Assembly (NCBI RefSeq): GCF_048771995.1
Contig: NC_133037.1
Location: 1,183,001-1,247,000 of the forward strand
DNA: 64,000 bases
Direction: 5' to 3'
From: Taeniopygia guttata
Taxonomy: Eukaryota > Chordata > Aves > Passeriformes > Estrildidae
A model generated the notes under the pieces. It made no database searches. It saw only the letters and a list, made by a program, of their open reading frames with translations, and was not told the origin of the DNA. The translations under genes and the position numbers were made by a program. This document shows positions 21,503 through 34,800 of this stretch, in pieces. Position 1 is the first letter of the stretch. Each line of letters begins with the position of its first letter.

Positions 21503-23907
21503 GCCTGTCTGTGTAAATTCCTGGCGCTCTGGCCCCCATGCAGCAGGGAGTGAGGTGGGGCTGATGTGAGGAGCACCAGCCCCTGAGTGGGAAGGCAGGA
21601 CTGGCACAGGCACTGGCATCCCTGCCAGGCAGGGATGGATGCACAGGTCGGAGCAGCCCTTGCTTCCCCCTGTGTGACTCGCTGCCAGCCAGCCCACAAA
21701 CTCACCAGATTCATAAACACAAAAATAAACCCTCCTTAAAAGCCCTGCTAGGGAAAGGACAAACCCATCTCCTGCTGTGCAGCCCGCCCGGTTCTGAAGG
21801 CAGGATTTCCCCGAGCGAGCTGAAAACCCCAAATTTGGGGCGAGGTGTCACCACGTCAGCGCCGCCTTTGCTGGAACTCCTGCTGGAAGGCGGCTGAAAC
21901 ATTAACCTGGGCTGGCCATGGCACCTTTCCCAACAGGAGATGGAAGCCAGCAGCTGCTGATACGGAAAGCAACTGTTGGAGCTGCCGAGCACTGACACAT
22001 GCGATCGCACGGAGCCACCGGCTCCTGCAAACGTGCTGCAGGAAATGACTAAACATTGAGTGCTTGTTATTGAGCAGGATTCCTGGAGACACGTAGGTGG
22101 TGTGGACAGCGTGGTATGTGCATTAAAGTGCAATTTAGGTCAATGATTCTTTGAAAGGACCATTCTCCCTTTTTTCTCCCCCCTTTCTCTCTTCAGGGAC
22201 GTTTGCTATTCAAAGATTAACTTTACCAGTTTTTGTTCCCAAACAGTTCCCATCAGCTCTAAACAAAATTAAAAAGGGGGGAAATACAGTAAAAATTGCT
22301 CTGGTTTAATATTGAAATCTCTGTGCAATTTTTTTTCTCATTTTAGCTGTTTTCAATGGTAAAACAGGATTCCAAAGAAGCTTTAGAGGGAACAGAGCGT
22401 GTTCAGACAAAACTAATGCTGTTTCACAAGGTGTCTGAGTCTCACTTTTTAACAGGTGAACCCAAAATGAGAGCCAGCCCTGGAGGGACTGGACAGATTC
22501 AAGCTGTGGGAAGTGTCAGCACAGCTCCAGCTCACGCTGGGGCGTGCCAGGGCCGTGATCCACCTTTTCCATGGACCTCCGGTGCCCAGCGGTTCCTGAA
22601 GCATCTCCAAGAATGTGAGGCGGTGCCTCCAGCACTGCCCCGGCACCCAGAGACCTCACCAGGAAACACAAATCTTCTCCAAAAGCTGCTAAAAGCTGCA
22701 CAAATCCATCCTTCTATCACTGATCACGTTTGCATTATTGCACAGAATAGCAGACTCCCACTCCTGCCCTCCTTGGAGAACAGGGACTCGGGGGGATGAG
22801 GCTGCCCTGGAAAGCATTGCAGGGCTCAGGGGGTGCTCACCTGCACTGGGAGCAGAGCCACGAGACCCACGGCTTCCTCCTCACCACTGAGGGACTCTGA
22901 CAGGGTTTTCAGTGGGAATCAGAGAAATCCCAACCTGGAATCGCTGGGATGTCTGCAGTGGGGCCGGGGAAGGGAGGTGGGTGTGCTGCAGGACAGGCCT
23001 CTAACACAGGCATCACTATAGAAAAGGTCTCCTTGCTAAAGAGAAATAAATTCTTGATGGCAATGCAATTTCCTGCAGTGAGAAACTCCAAAGACCCTTT
23101 CCAAACAGGAATGAGACCTGCCAGAGTACTGGTCTTATCAGGCCACCTACTTTATTTTTTTCCACCCAAGAACCAGCTAAACAAAATCCCAAGAAAAGCT
23201 CATGGGGGCGACTGTTGCAGGAATTAAATTTTTTAAAAAATCAGTTAAAAAGGCATTCAATTAAAGAGACAGAGCAAGAGGGAGCAAGAGCTGTAAGCCT
23301 CAGCAAGGCTGACCTGAGCGTTTGGGTACCAAAGGTGGCTTTGAGGAGGGCGAGCACAACGCTGGGGTACCCAGGTTATGCCAGTGTCCCTCCAAAAGCC
23401 TCAAGGGTCGTGCAGCTGCTGATGGGCAGCGAGGAGGATGGGCAGGAGGGTGTTCAGGGGATTGTCTCCTGGCCAGGACATCACCTCCAGCAGCCTCGTG
23501 CCCCAGGCCTGAGCCCATCCCCTCCTGACCCAGCAGATCCCAACACCAGTTGAGCCATCCAGATGTTTAACGGTGCCACTGCTGGCTGCTGCCGCTGTTC
23601 TTGAACCAGGAGAGGGACCACAGCAAACCAGAAGTCCAGATCATTTTAAAAAGCTTTTCCCTGGCTGTTGCCAGTCTCTCCAAGTGTTTCCTGCACACAT
23701 TCGGAGTGAAGGAATGGCTGTGGCTGACTCTGAAGTGCTGCTAATGGTGGCCAGGCACTGCTTCTCTACCAGGGAACATTTTCTGGGAAAAAATTTTCAA
23801 ATCATTGGAAAAGCTCTGCTGAATTTGAGATGTGTCTCTGGAGGCTCCCATCAGCCTTGGCTAGAGAGCCTACAAGGGAGCTGGAGAGGGACTTTGGACA
23901 ATGGCCT
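21503..23907. other. Unassigned intergenic DNA
   Basis: Unique sequence. No exon, RNA gene or named repeat is recognised. Confidence 0.55.
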
Positions 23908-24128
23908 GGAGTGACAGGACAAGGGGGAATGGATTTAAGATGACTGAGGGCAGAGTCTGATTGGATAGGAGGGGAAATTCTTGGCTATGAGGAAAAATTG
24001 TTCTCTTTTCCAGAGAAGCGGTGGCTGCCCCATCCAGGAAGTGTCCAAGGTCAGGGAGTAAGATGAGTTAGGTTTTAAAATGAAACCATTCTATGACTCA
24101 TTTCCAGCCCAAACCATTCTATAATTTT
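23908..24128 (+). mobile_element. CR1 LINE 3'-end fragment
   Basis: GAGTGACAGGACAAGGGGGA, then CAGAGAAGCGGTGGCTGCCC and CCCAAACCATTCTAT at the end. It is internally rearranged relative to intact copies. Confidence 0.88.
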
Positions 24129-26612
24129 TTGGAGTCGGGATGGGTCAGACCCATGGCAAAGGGATTGCACAAGCCACAGTTTCAGTGGAACTTCCTTGTG
24201 CCGATGGGCTGCAGAAACACATTGGGAGTGCATCCCACAGGAGAATCAAGGGCATAAAAACCCAAAGTAAAATGCAAAAGTGCTCAAAATTACTCCCTAT
24301 GCAAAACACTACACAGAACTGCCATTAATTTTCTCATCTCTCACATTTCCTTCCCCACCTTTCCCTTGCTCCCCAGTTTTGGTTTGCTCCTGATTCCCAT
24401 TGCTCCTCAGGTTGGGACCAGACAGTGGCAACACCAATCTCCCATCAGCAAGCTTTGCCTTGGCCAATTTTCCAGCATTAACTGCCTCCCAAGGCCATTT
24501 GTTCTGAGGTAAAAAGCCTTTTTTTGGTCTGAGAATTGATCTGGCAATGCTTTCGGGACTGCTGCCAGGGAACGAGTGTCCCTATTGCTCCTTCATTACC
24601 ATCACAGTTACCGGGACCTCTGCTGCCCGTCTCAGGCTCTTGGCTGCAATTCCTGAGCCTGAACAATCCTTCCAAATGCAGGGAATTCCCTTTGGATAAC
24701 GGCACAGGGACTGTCACAGGAAAGCTTTGACTGTCATTCCTCAAACATGTTCCTTCATGTCCTTGCAGGGAGCTGCCAACAGGGCTGGAGCCAGCCCGGA
24801 GGTTCCAGCCCAGCCCAGGCTACAAACGCCAATGAAACCCCCCGTGCAGATGCAGAAATCACTGTGCAACAAAATCAAAATATAGGAGATGGTCGCTTTT
24901 TTTCTCTTAACCCACTTAAAGGCCTTACACAGCAAAACAAAAACGCATTACTGGAGAGAAAAAGGATGTGCAAATATGTGAAACAGGATCAGCTCATACA
25001 CATGGGGTAAGGAGAAGGAATTCCAGCATTCCCACTCCTCTTGGGGCAGGGAGAAGCTGTGGTGATCCTGCAGAGTTTCTGCTCCTGGCAGCTCCTGTCC
25101 TGGTTTCTGGATCAGAGGAGCAGCATCCTTCTCTCATCTGCTCTGTCACCTCCCTGACCCTTTCCCAGCCCCCTCTCATATCTCATCTGTTACTGCCATA
25201 TACTTTTCTCTCCAGACACTCTGGAGCAGTTATTACTCACAGATGTAATTGCTCAGTGCTCCCTCAAGTCACAAGCACAAGACATCAGAAGACATCTAAG
25301 AAGAGAGTTTCTCCAAGGCCCTGAAGTATGGAGACAAAGGATGCCTTTTCCCACGAAAACTTAGGGCAAACATAGCTGTGATGTTTAAGCCATGAAGATG
25401 TCTCAATTCCTTATTTTAAACACGGATGACTTTGCATTTACAAAAGGATGACATTTAAACAGGGATGACATTGCCCTTTTGCTAAAGACCTTGAGTTTGG
25501 GTTTCACAGGCTCATTTAGGTTGGGAAAGACCTCCAAGATCACTGAGCCCAACCTTTAACGCTTGGTTTGGGAGCAGGGATGGCGCAGTGAGGAGCTCAC
25601 GTGCTTCCCCATAGCGATGTTTGACCACATGAGTGAGCAGCACACATCCCACTCACGGCTCCTGGCCTCACCAACTGATCTCTGCTTTCATCTCCCAAAC
25701 ATAACATGGGTGGGATTTGTTTACCCTGGGTGGAAGGACGAGCCAGAGCCAAGCCGGCGACCGCAAGTGTTAGAAACTGGCAGAAAGGGCAGCAGCTGTT
25801 GTGATGCAAAAGTACATATCTGCCTGAAGACTCTGGCTAGGAAACCATCAGAGAAATCCAGACTGATTCATGCTCTGCACCCTCCCCAGATGACTTCTGA
25901 GAGTCATGCCAGCCCTGCTGCCACAGCTGGAGCCCTGGTGGCTGCCCCAGGCCAGCTGCTGCCACCTGAGACACTGGGCTGGGACCACCCAGCTGCCTCC
26001 TCTGCCAGTGCAACGCATCAGATAGATTTCTCTTTAATCAAACTTCTGAAGGAAGATATTAAATGATGGTTTAACTGCAGCATCAACAGCTGAATCACAG
26101 TGGCTGAGCGAGCAAGCAGTGCCAGACAGTCCTGGTGCCTGGGGAGTGCCAGGGGAGCAGGTGAAACCAGGCAGGAATGCTCAAGGCTCCAGCTCCTGCA
26201 CTGCCAAATCCACCCAGCCACAGTCCCATGGCAGGCCCAGCAGAGAAATGCACATGGGTTCCCTATTTGCTACTGGGAGTAAAACACTCCGAGCCTCATC
26301 CGTGTGACCCGATGCAGAACAAATCTTCTCATTCAAGGGACAAAAGTCAGGCAAGTGGGAGAACAGGCTCTTCAAGACATGGAGTCTTGGAAACGTGGAC
26401 TGAAGTTTGAGCTTATCAGAAGAAGACTGCATAAGTTAATTTATATTCTCTAAGCACCTCTCCCTCAGCCAGAGCTTCCCATTCACCCTCTTGAGGATAA
26501 GACAGAGAAATACTTCTCTGGGGGTTTTCTGAGGTTCCAATTCAGGTTTCTACATTTGCATGTGATATTAAATGAGCAAAGTATGCTGCCTGAAGAAGCT
26601 TTCACCATCATA
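24129..26612. other. Unassigned intergenic DNA with a short CR1 relic
   Basis: Mostly unique sequence. The only named element is the short CR1 piece at 25505-25560. No exon is seen. Confidence 0.5.
25505..25560 (-). mobile_element. Short CR1 relic
   Basis: TTAGGTTGGGAAAGACCTCC and AAGATCACTGAGCCCAACC match the complement of the CR1 terminus. Confidence 0.72.
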
Positions 26613-26790
26613 TGCCCTGGTTTTGGCTGGGGTGGAGTTAACTTCTTTCCCCAGTAGCTGATACAGGGCTGTGCTTTGGATTTAGGATAAGGCTAATGCT
26701 GATAACGCTCTGATGGTTTAGTTGTTGCTGAGGAGTGTTTACACTTAGTCAAGGACTTTTTCAGCTTCTCACCCCAAAATAACTTCCCCT
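26613..26790 (+). mobile_element. Endogenous retrovirus LTR fossil (partial)
   Basis: Begins TGCCCTGGTTTTGGCTGGGG, then GGAGTTAACTT, GGGCTGTGCTTTGGATTTAG and TAGTCAAGGACTTTTTCAGC, the recognisable 5' part of a common avian ERV LTR. It stops after about 180 bases with no internal region, so it is a broken, old fragment. Family assignment beyond avian ERV is uncertain. Confidence 0.65.
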
Positions 26791-28499
26791 AAAAAGTTCA
26801 TAAATATGACAATTATCACAGATTGATGGGGTGGCTCAAATTTCACAAGACTGGCAATTGTGGTTGCCACATCTCAACTCTCAGTGGAAATGTTTTCCCC
26901 CACTAGCCATATATCCCAGTATTTCATTTCTAGCAGCAACACTTTTGGGATCTTCTCCAAATTCTATCCAGAAATATTCTCAGACTAAGTGCCAGTCCCA
27001 GATAAATCAGTACCAATCAGCAGTACCTTCCTCCACTTCCAAATGGCCTGACTTGTGCCCACAGGTCAGGACAGGAATCCTCAAGTGAAAAGGCCAATCC
27101 ATCAGGCTTTGGGATTTTGGGCAGCTCATCCTGGGATGGGACAGGCTTTTCCCTGCCAGGTGACACAACTGCAGATCATGGCCAGCATGGTCAGACCTCA
27201 GCTCCTGGGAGTACAAACATCTTCATGGGCTGAACAGTGACTGCTTACTTCAAATGGGCAAAAATGGGTTGCTCTGAAGAGAAATAGCAGCAAACCCTCC
27301 TTGAATGGTCCTCTCAGAAATTAATGAAGACTCCTTGGGAATATGTGGTGTGGGTAAAACCTGCTCCAGGGTGAGTTGCTCTGTTCTGCTGGGTGGCAGA
27401 ATGACCTGCAGAGCTCTGTGTGTGACAGCAGCAGGGTGAGCAACACCACGCCGGAGCCAGAGGTGGATTGGATGCCTATATGGTACTCCAGAGATATCCT
27501 CCTTCCCTTCAGGTCACGAACAGAGTTTAGCTGCTGTTTTTCTGGGGGGTTGCAGCCTGTTTTTCCCTCCCAGTGCTTATAAGAAGACCTCTATTCACAG
27601 TAAGGCCACAAACTCCCTTAGCCAGCCCCGAGCGAACGGCTGAGCACGTTGCTCAACCAGACCACAGGCAAGAAAGCCATCAGCTGACAGTCCCAAACCC
27701 TCCAGCACAGCCCTTGGAGCGGGATAGGACAGGGCCAAACACCAGCCCATGGGCACACGAAGCCTTGGCAGCTGCTCTGCCCTCCCTGCCAGGTTTGCCC
27801 GTAGAGCAGGGACCCCTTGCACAGGGAATCTCCTCACCCACGCGAGGGCTGCAGCACCAGCACTGCTGACAGACTGTTCTTCCCTCCCAGGAACCACGTC
27901 CCTCTGGGTTACAGGTGAATTGCATTACGGAATCCAATGCATAATAAAGAAATGCAAGATATTTCCCTGCTTTTGTCTCCCTTCTTCTTTCTATCCTTGC
28001 ATCAGCATTTTCCTCCTCTCCTGCATTAACTTCAAACTCCCTCCCTTGCCCTGAGAAGAACCCCGCAGCAATGCAATGTCTCTGGGCTCTCCAGCTTGAG
28101 GAGTTTACTGCCCACACTGGATTTATGCTGTATTTGTTTATTTAGTGGCCCAGTTAGGAAACTCAGAGTGGGATCAGAGTGTGCTTGGCATACGCATGGA
28201 TCTCAGGAAGACCTGCCACAAGTGTCTTGGCAATCTCTGGCCTCCAAACCAGTGCAGCATCAGGCCATGCTGCATTGTCAAGGAAAACAGGAGACTAGCA
28301 CTGCCCTTCTCTGTGAGAGAAATCACCCATTTCAGCAGGGCTGTGCACAGAGCTGGGCAACCAGCACCCGCCCTTGGGCAGCCAGTGGTTCCCAGGCTGG
28401 GCTCTCCATGGGCTGGCATGCTTGTGCCTCAGCCCACAGGAACAGGCTTTGCCTCCTCAATTCCTGCCTCACTGCTGTGAAAATGGTGCCACAGAACTG
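26791..28499. other. Unassigned intergenic DNA
   Basis: Unique sequence. No exon or RNA gene is recognised. Confidence 0.5.
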
Positions 28500-28692
28500 T
28501 GGAATCACAGAAGATTTTAGGTTGGAAGGGGCCCTGCCATGGCAGGGACACCTTCCATTATCCCAGGTTGCTCCAAGCCCTGTCCAGCCTGGCCTTGGAC
28601 ACTTCCAGGGATGGGGCAGACACAGTTGCTCAGGGCAAGCTGTGCCAGGGCCTTACCAATCTCTGAGTAAAGAATTTCTTCCTAACACCCAC
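28500..28692 (-). mobile_element. CR1 LINE 3'-end fragment
   Basis: GGAATCACAGAAGATTTTAG, GCCATGGCAGGGACACCTTC, GCTCCAAGCCCTGTCCAGCC and AGAATTTCTTCCTAACACCC, in CR1 complement order. Confidence 0.93.
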
Positions 28693-30929
28693 TCATCAAG
28701 GATGCTAGTCCCACATCTCCAGCCTTTGTAACCAGTCCATAGTTTGTCATATCCAACTCACAGGCTTTGCTAGCACTGAGAGCCCTGCTCCTCCATTTTC
28801 TGTTCCTTGTGTCACAACAGACTGTCTGGGCACTGCAGGAACCATTGAGGACACTTCTCTTAGTTTCAAACAAACAGAAATTTCTGTTCTGGGACTCTCT
28901 GGCTGGGTTATCTTCGCTTTACACAACACAAAGCAGCACAGAAGATGACAGACCGTGGCCTGCAAGCATGAAAATTCAACACAAAACAAGGGCTCCATTA
29001 ACCTTCTCTGCTCTGGATTCAGGTGGTGGCCAGGCAGGCACAAGGAGTTTCTCCTCTGGCAAGCAGCCAGCACTGAAGAAATGCCAAGCCCGAGCACCTG
29101 GCTCCTGCCACACTCACACCATCTCTGCTCCCACCTCCAAGGCCCACGACTTACTTTGATGCTATTCCGAAATCTCCTTCTCCCAGCTCCAAACCAAGAC
29201 TTGAAATTATTAGAGGGAGTAATGCCTCTCAGGGTAGAATGCAAATTTAAAACACTTGTCCCAAATAACAGGAGGTAGTAATTAGGCTCCAGCACTCCAA
29301 AGCAGCATCCCTCAGCTACACCCTTTCCTGCTCCACTGATGTAGGACATGTGCCATGTGATGCCGTGAAAACCCAGGCTGCACAAGGCTGTTTATCTGTA
29401 TAGAAATCAGCTCCCTGCTTTTAATTTTCCTCCTTCACTCTGTGCACTGTCCTATGAGCTTTGCTCCCTGCTTGCTTAAACCTTTTGCTTCTTGTTGCTG
29501 TGCCTTACCCTGGTCCCACTGGCTTTTTTTTTTGTTTTGTTTTATCTGCTCAAGGTGCCTGTTTCCTTAAATAGTTCTTTCTCTTTTTTTAAACTCTCTC
29601 TCTCTGTCTTATTCCTTCCTCCCTTTCCTTATCATCTTCTTTTTCTCACAATTAACCAGAGTGTCCTTCCTCTTCCCCAGGCTTTCCTGTAAGGCCATTT
29701 GCATTCTTTCTCAATCACATCAAACAGGAGATTTCAATTTAGCAGCAATCAGGAAAACACCTCAGACATCCTCGAGGCATCAGAGCCTCCCGCCACCTCC
29801 GTTCCCCAAATCCCACTGAATTCTGGCTCAGTGAAGTAAGAGCTCAGCTTCTCATGGCACCGAGGTGACAGGGTGTGTGAGGCACTGCCGGGCCCCACTG
29901 CCAGAGGCATCGCTCTGCACCAGGACCGAGTCCTGCCCGAGCAGAGCCACATCCTCCTGTGCATCTCTTCAGGCCAGCAAGGGCAAAAGTGGATGATGCT
30001 GACTGCCACAGGGCGAGGGCTGGTTTAGGGCTCCGAGGGATCCCATGCCCGAGGCAACCTTGCCACCTTGCCCCGCTGCTACTGCCCGTGCCCTCGGGAG
30101 GAGCAGACAGCTAAAGAAGACAAGGCTTTACATTGCCTTTAGGAATTAGATATGTTTATTATAATCTGATTAAAATTCCTTATAAATACGCTTTAAAGTT
30201 AGCTCTGGAATCAGGGAATGGTCGTGGATCTCCTCAAGCACAGGATTTGTGTTTAAGAAATTCTATTGCTATGGTAAATCTATGAAGAATGTGTCCAGCT
30301 CTTCCACAAGAGCCTCTGGTTCACTGCTCATCCTGACTGCCAGGTTAAAGATGGGCTGAGACTAAAATTCCAGGGAAAATAAGGCAACCTAGAAACAGAT
30401 GTTTTCAAAAAGGCCAATGGAAGCAAAATGAGTATGGGGTTTTTTTCACTCTCAAATTGTTTAAGGTAGAATTTGTAGGGGAAAACATCTCCAGCCCCTC
30501 TAAATGACTCTCAGCCAAAGATTCATGTGCTGAGAAAGCAGAGGGGAAGGGAAGCAGCCTGGTGCCAATTACACCAAGCCGAGGCTCCAGGACGTTTTCT
30601 TCAGGGCAGCCAGAAAATTCATTGCAGTGATGTATCAATTACCAGAATATTTTTGAAGTTCTCTAAATTATCTGGAAGTTTACTAGCTCTGAGTATTGAG
30701 ATGCTCGCTGCACTATGGATCCTTCTGCAGCCACCAGGACAGCTCGAAAGCCGCTTTGTTTTAAACTGGCAGCAGAGCTCTTGAGACATCCCCCAGCAGG
30801 CGTGGGGGCTCTGGACGTGTGAGCATCGCAAAGCTGCTCCAGCAAAGGTGGGAATATCCCCGTGCCGAGGGAGTGCCGTCACTGCCCGTGGATGAGCTGT
30901 GGCAGCCCTGTCCTGTGCTGGACCATTCC
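28693..30929. other. Unassigned intergenic DNA
   Basis: Includes a T/C-rich stretch at about 29520-29690. No gene is supported. Confidence 0.5.
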
Positions 30930-31480
30930 CAAAAAGAGACGGGAGGGTGTGGGGAGAGGGCTGGCTGCCGCCCGGAGCGAGGGGGGAACGCGGGGCAGCG
31001 CTCGGGTCTCCGCTGCGGCTGCACAGAGTTCTGAGGGAGGTTTGCTCGCACAGCCCCGCTGCTTCCCGGTGCGGGACCAGCAAACTCCTTCCTCCCAGGC
31101 AGCGCAGGGCTGATTTCACATCCTCCAGCCGGGGCTCCCTTCCCAAAGCTGCGGGAACTGCTGGCACGGAGTTAGCACAGCGCTGCTCCCCGCCAGGCCC
31201 GCCGCCGGCCCGGCCCTGCCCGTGTTCCCGGCCGGGGCGGGCTGAAGGAAGGCCCCGCGGCCGGGGGAAGGCGTTCGCCGCTCCCCGAGCGGGCCCCGCA
31301 TCCCCGGCAGCAGCTCTATTTCCATCCCGCCGAGGGTCTTCTCGGGAGCCCGGCTGTGCAGAGTTAAGAATGAATCCCTATTTTTAGCCTGTCCTGGGTG
31401 AGGTAAGTGCGCGTGAGTCAGACGCCGGCGTGGGATGTTGCATAAGCCCGGCCTGCGCCGCAGCTCCCGGCGCACGGGGG
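30930..31480. promoter_or_regulatory. CpG-rich island with MEF2-, AP-1- and C/EBP-like sites
   Basis: A GC- and CpG-dense block (about 30955-31335, densest 31180-31320) runs into a consensus MEF2 site CTATTTTTAG (31378-31387), an AP-1 site TGAGTCA (31414-31420) and TTGCATAA (31438-31445). It could be an intergenic enhancer or the promoter of a noncoding RNA. No exon can be shown. Confidence 0.45.
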
Positions 31481-31559
31481 TGAGAGGAGGAGGATGGAGG
31501 GAGCCTTCCCTCACCGCTTCCTGGCATTGTCATTTCAAGACAGACCCTTCACGGTATTT

Positions 31560-31860
31560 AAATGCAGGGTTCTTTCTTCCTCCCCACCCTCCCCGAAAAA
31601 TTTAATTAGAAACAGCAGTAGGCTGGTTATGTAATGTGATTAATTGCAGCATTAGAGTGAAAAAATATAGGGCATACAGGTCTTAAAGATTCACATGCAA
31701 AGTCATGTGTGGGAGTGAGAGAGGCAAGGGTGAAACGCAAGACTTATCTGTTTGATTAGGTGCTTTTCACAGGGCACCGTGATTTATTCCCTGAGTAATT
31801 TCGTCAGAGGAATCTGAAGATAGCTAAAGAAAAAAAAAAAAAATTAAAAAGGAGCAAATA
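31560..31860. promoter_or_regulatory. AT-rich candidate enhancer with homeodomain-like sites
   Basis: A cluster of TAAT-type words (TTTAATTAG, GATTAATTGCAG, CATTAGAG) plus TTCACATGCAAAG, beside the CpG island. The low-repeat, motif-dense texture resembles conserved noncoding DNA; conservation is inferred, not seen. Confidence 0.25.
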
Positions 31861-34800
31861 CACATCCAGGAGACAAGGAGCCAAAAGTGCTTTCACAGGA
31901 CGTCTAAAGGTTAGTGGTGTTCCCTCAGCTGCAGACCTACCCCTTAAAGCACTCAGTCACACCAATAAAAAGGAGGTTTTCCCCTGACTCATGATGAAGG
32001 AGCTGCAGGCACATGCATTCACTGCAGCTAAGCTTTCACTATGCTGGAACGTTATTCCAGGGAACATGTGAAGCTTCAGATGAATTCTTTTCCCCCTGCC
32101 TTTTGTGAGCCTCTGGGCAGGGAAGCCCTGGATTCCAGGCTGGCATTCCCTCCCATCAGCCGACGCTGAGGGCACAGCGCTGGCGATGCTGCGCTCGCCA
32201 CGGCTGTTGATGAAATCCAGCCTGGTTCAATAATGGCAAGGAGACACCAGCGTGTTGGATTGCCCCAGTGTCCATGGCTCCGCTGCAGAACAGCGGCTGT
32301 CAGGTCTGAGTGAGCTCCTCTCCGCTAAGCTGAGCTGTGCCACCACTGAGGAGGCACTGCTGGCTGGATTTTAGCACTGCAGCTCTTCAGAGGGAAACAA
32401 CTGCTGTTAATATTCATGCAAGGGGGGGAGATGAAAAGGCACCGAAGAAGGGAGCTCGTGGCAGGGTACCAAGGATGTCTCAGCAGGTTTTATCCTGTGC
32501 TCTTGCTGGGAAGAGGAGGGTTCACAGCCTGAGTGCAGCTGTTCTCACACCACAGATATTCTCCAGCATTGCCTTTACGCCAGCTATGCCTAAACTCAAT
32601 TCTGAGGCTCCACTGAATCAAGTATTAATTTGAGGCAGCCTGAGCTCCCTCTGAAGTGAAGGCTCTTCCCTCAGTGCGTTCAGTCTAGTTCTAGAAAGCT
32701 TAATTCCTGGCAGCCTTAGCTGTAAAGCCATGGCTGGAAACACAAAAAACCCCAGACTTGTTCTCTCCTGAATAAAAACTTCATTTGTTACAGCTGTGCA
32801 ATGATTTCAGAGGTTTCAGATTTGTCAAGCAGCTAAATGCCAAGATTAATTTAAAAACAGCTTTACAATTACCTTGAGTTTGCATCTTCTTTCTTGCTTT
32901 ACTAATAAGAAAACACTAAATGATTCATATTAGAAAAGAGATTTCAACAGTCTTCTCAGGGAGGCCAGGAGCTCACTCCAAGTGATAAATGCAGAAATTC
33001 CCTCCCACGAGGCTTCCAGTCCTAACTGGAGCCATAATGTGAGGGAGAGTGAGTGGGCCAAGAAGTCCCAGGCCATGAAGCGGGTTTGTGCAGCTACATA
33101 GCCTTGCAATACTCCTCAGCTGCTTTCCTGCCTTTCTAAAGCCTTCCTCTCCCTGCACATGATAGCCAAGCATGAAACACATCCCTGGAGTCAGCATTTG
33201 ACTTCACCTGTCCCACTGCATGTATTCCATATCACCTGAGCACACTTCCTTCTGCAGAATCTATTTGGAGACAATTAGAGGGACAGATCCTGAAGATGCT
33301 GCTTTCCCTGGCATCGTTTTCCAGTGGAAACTTTTTTCCTCTCTTAGAAACTGGACAAAAAAAAAAATTGTTCAGGTTTCTTGGTGTTAACTAAGTGAAC
33401 AGCAAAATATCTCTTGAAGAAATCAAGATCAAAGCTCGCACAATTAGAGACAAACCAAAATCAAGGGCACCTTTACTGAAGCTCATTAAAAATATCCTTT
33501 GTACTGCTCTCCTGTGTGGCACCCAAAGTCTCTCGAATACTGTGGTCTAATGAGAATGCAGTGAGGGTTTTTTCCCTCCAGTATTTTTCTTTTCCATAGT
33601 TAGCAACTGTCATAGTTTAATTAAGGGATGTCACAGGCACGGAGCGCTGCCCCGAGATAATCAGACCCTGCTGGTAGATAACTGCTGAGGTGAAGACAAG
33701 CAGGAACAGCCACCGTGCAAGTGCCAAATCATCAGGGGAGGGCAAAGTTCAAAAATGGAGCTGACAAACCTTCATTTATAGAGGTTGGGAGATGCTTTTG
33801 CCAGCCTTTGTGAATGGGCCCCTCCACTCAGGTCTGCCTCACAACCCTCTCTGAGCTCCTGACTCCCCTCTGGTCTCTTTTTGCTCCCATGTTGTGCCTT
33901 GCAGGAAGATTCACTCCAAAGTATCTCCTGGGTGCCTGCAGCAGCACAGACGTGCTGCTGGCACAGCCCTTTCCTTGGAGCAGCCACTGACATGCCTAAG
34001 GAAGGATCCCAGCTCCCATCTGGACACCCCTCGGCTGTGAGCCCTGTGTAGCCTCTCTAAGAACTGACCCCCAGCCATTCAAATCCCTACAAAGGCTCCC
34101 ACTGCCTTTAATTTAGTCTTTCAAAGTATGCACGTCTTTATTTGTTAATATTTACCAAAGCCCTTCCAGTCTTTGGCTCTTTGATTTTGCAACCTTTTAT
34201 GATTCTCACTAGATGAAGTTTTCTTTTCCTGAAAAACAACCCAGCCCCAACCCAGCAGCTGTGTGCTCCTCTCTCCTGCTCTTTGTGCTTGCTTTCATGG
34301 GAAGGTTGTCTCCCTCTCCTTTCCCTTTTCCACCCAGGTCATTATTGATCTGATCATTCCAGCAGCAGTTTTGTGCTAACAGCTCTCTCTGTGCTGTGCC
34401 CTCTGATGAATCCACGACCTGCTAACCATCCTGATTTCTTGCTTGTTGCCCTTGCCTGGATTCATTCATAGATCATGCAACAGTTTTTTAGAGGGGTGGT
34501 CTTCACTTTATTTCACCGATTACTTCTATTTCTCAACTTCTGTGGCACAACACCTTACAGATTCCCCATCTCTTCAGAATTATCTTCCAATTAATGTACA
34601 GGTACTGTATTTCCAGCAAATATTTCATTTTAATAGAATATGTGCCCTAAAAATGGCATGCTGGAGTTCCTGAATAAGTTCATCAACACAAAGTGCTCTG
34701 AGGATGGCTGGATGGGGCTCAGGTCCAGGCTCAATCTCTGTTCCTGACAAGGAGCCCACCAGCCACACAGAAATAAAAGAAAACCTCTTTTTGGAATTAT

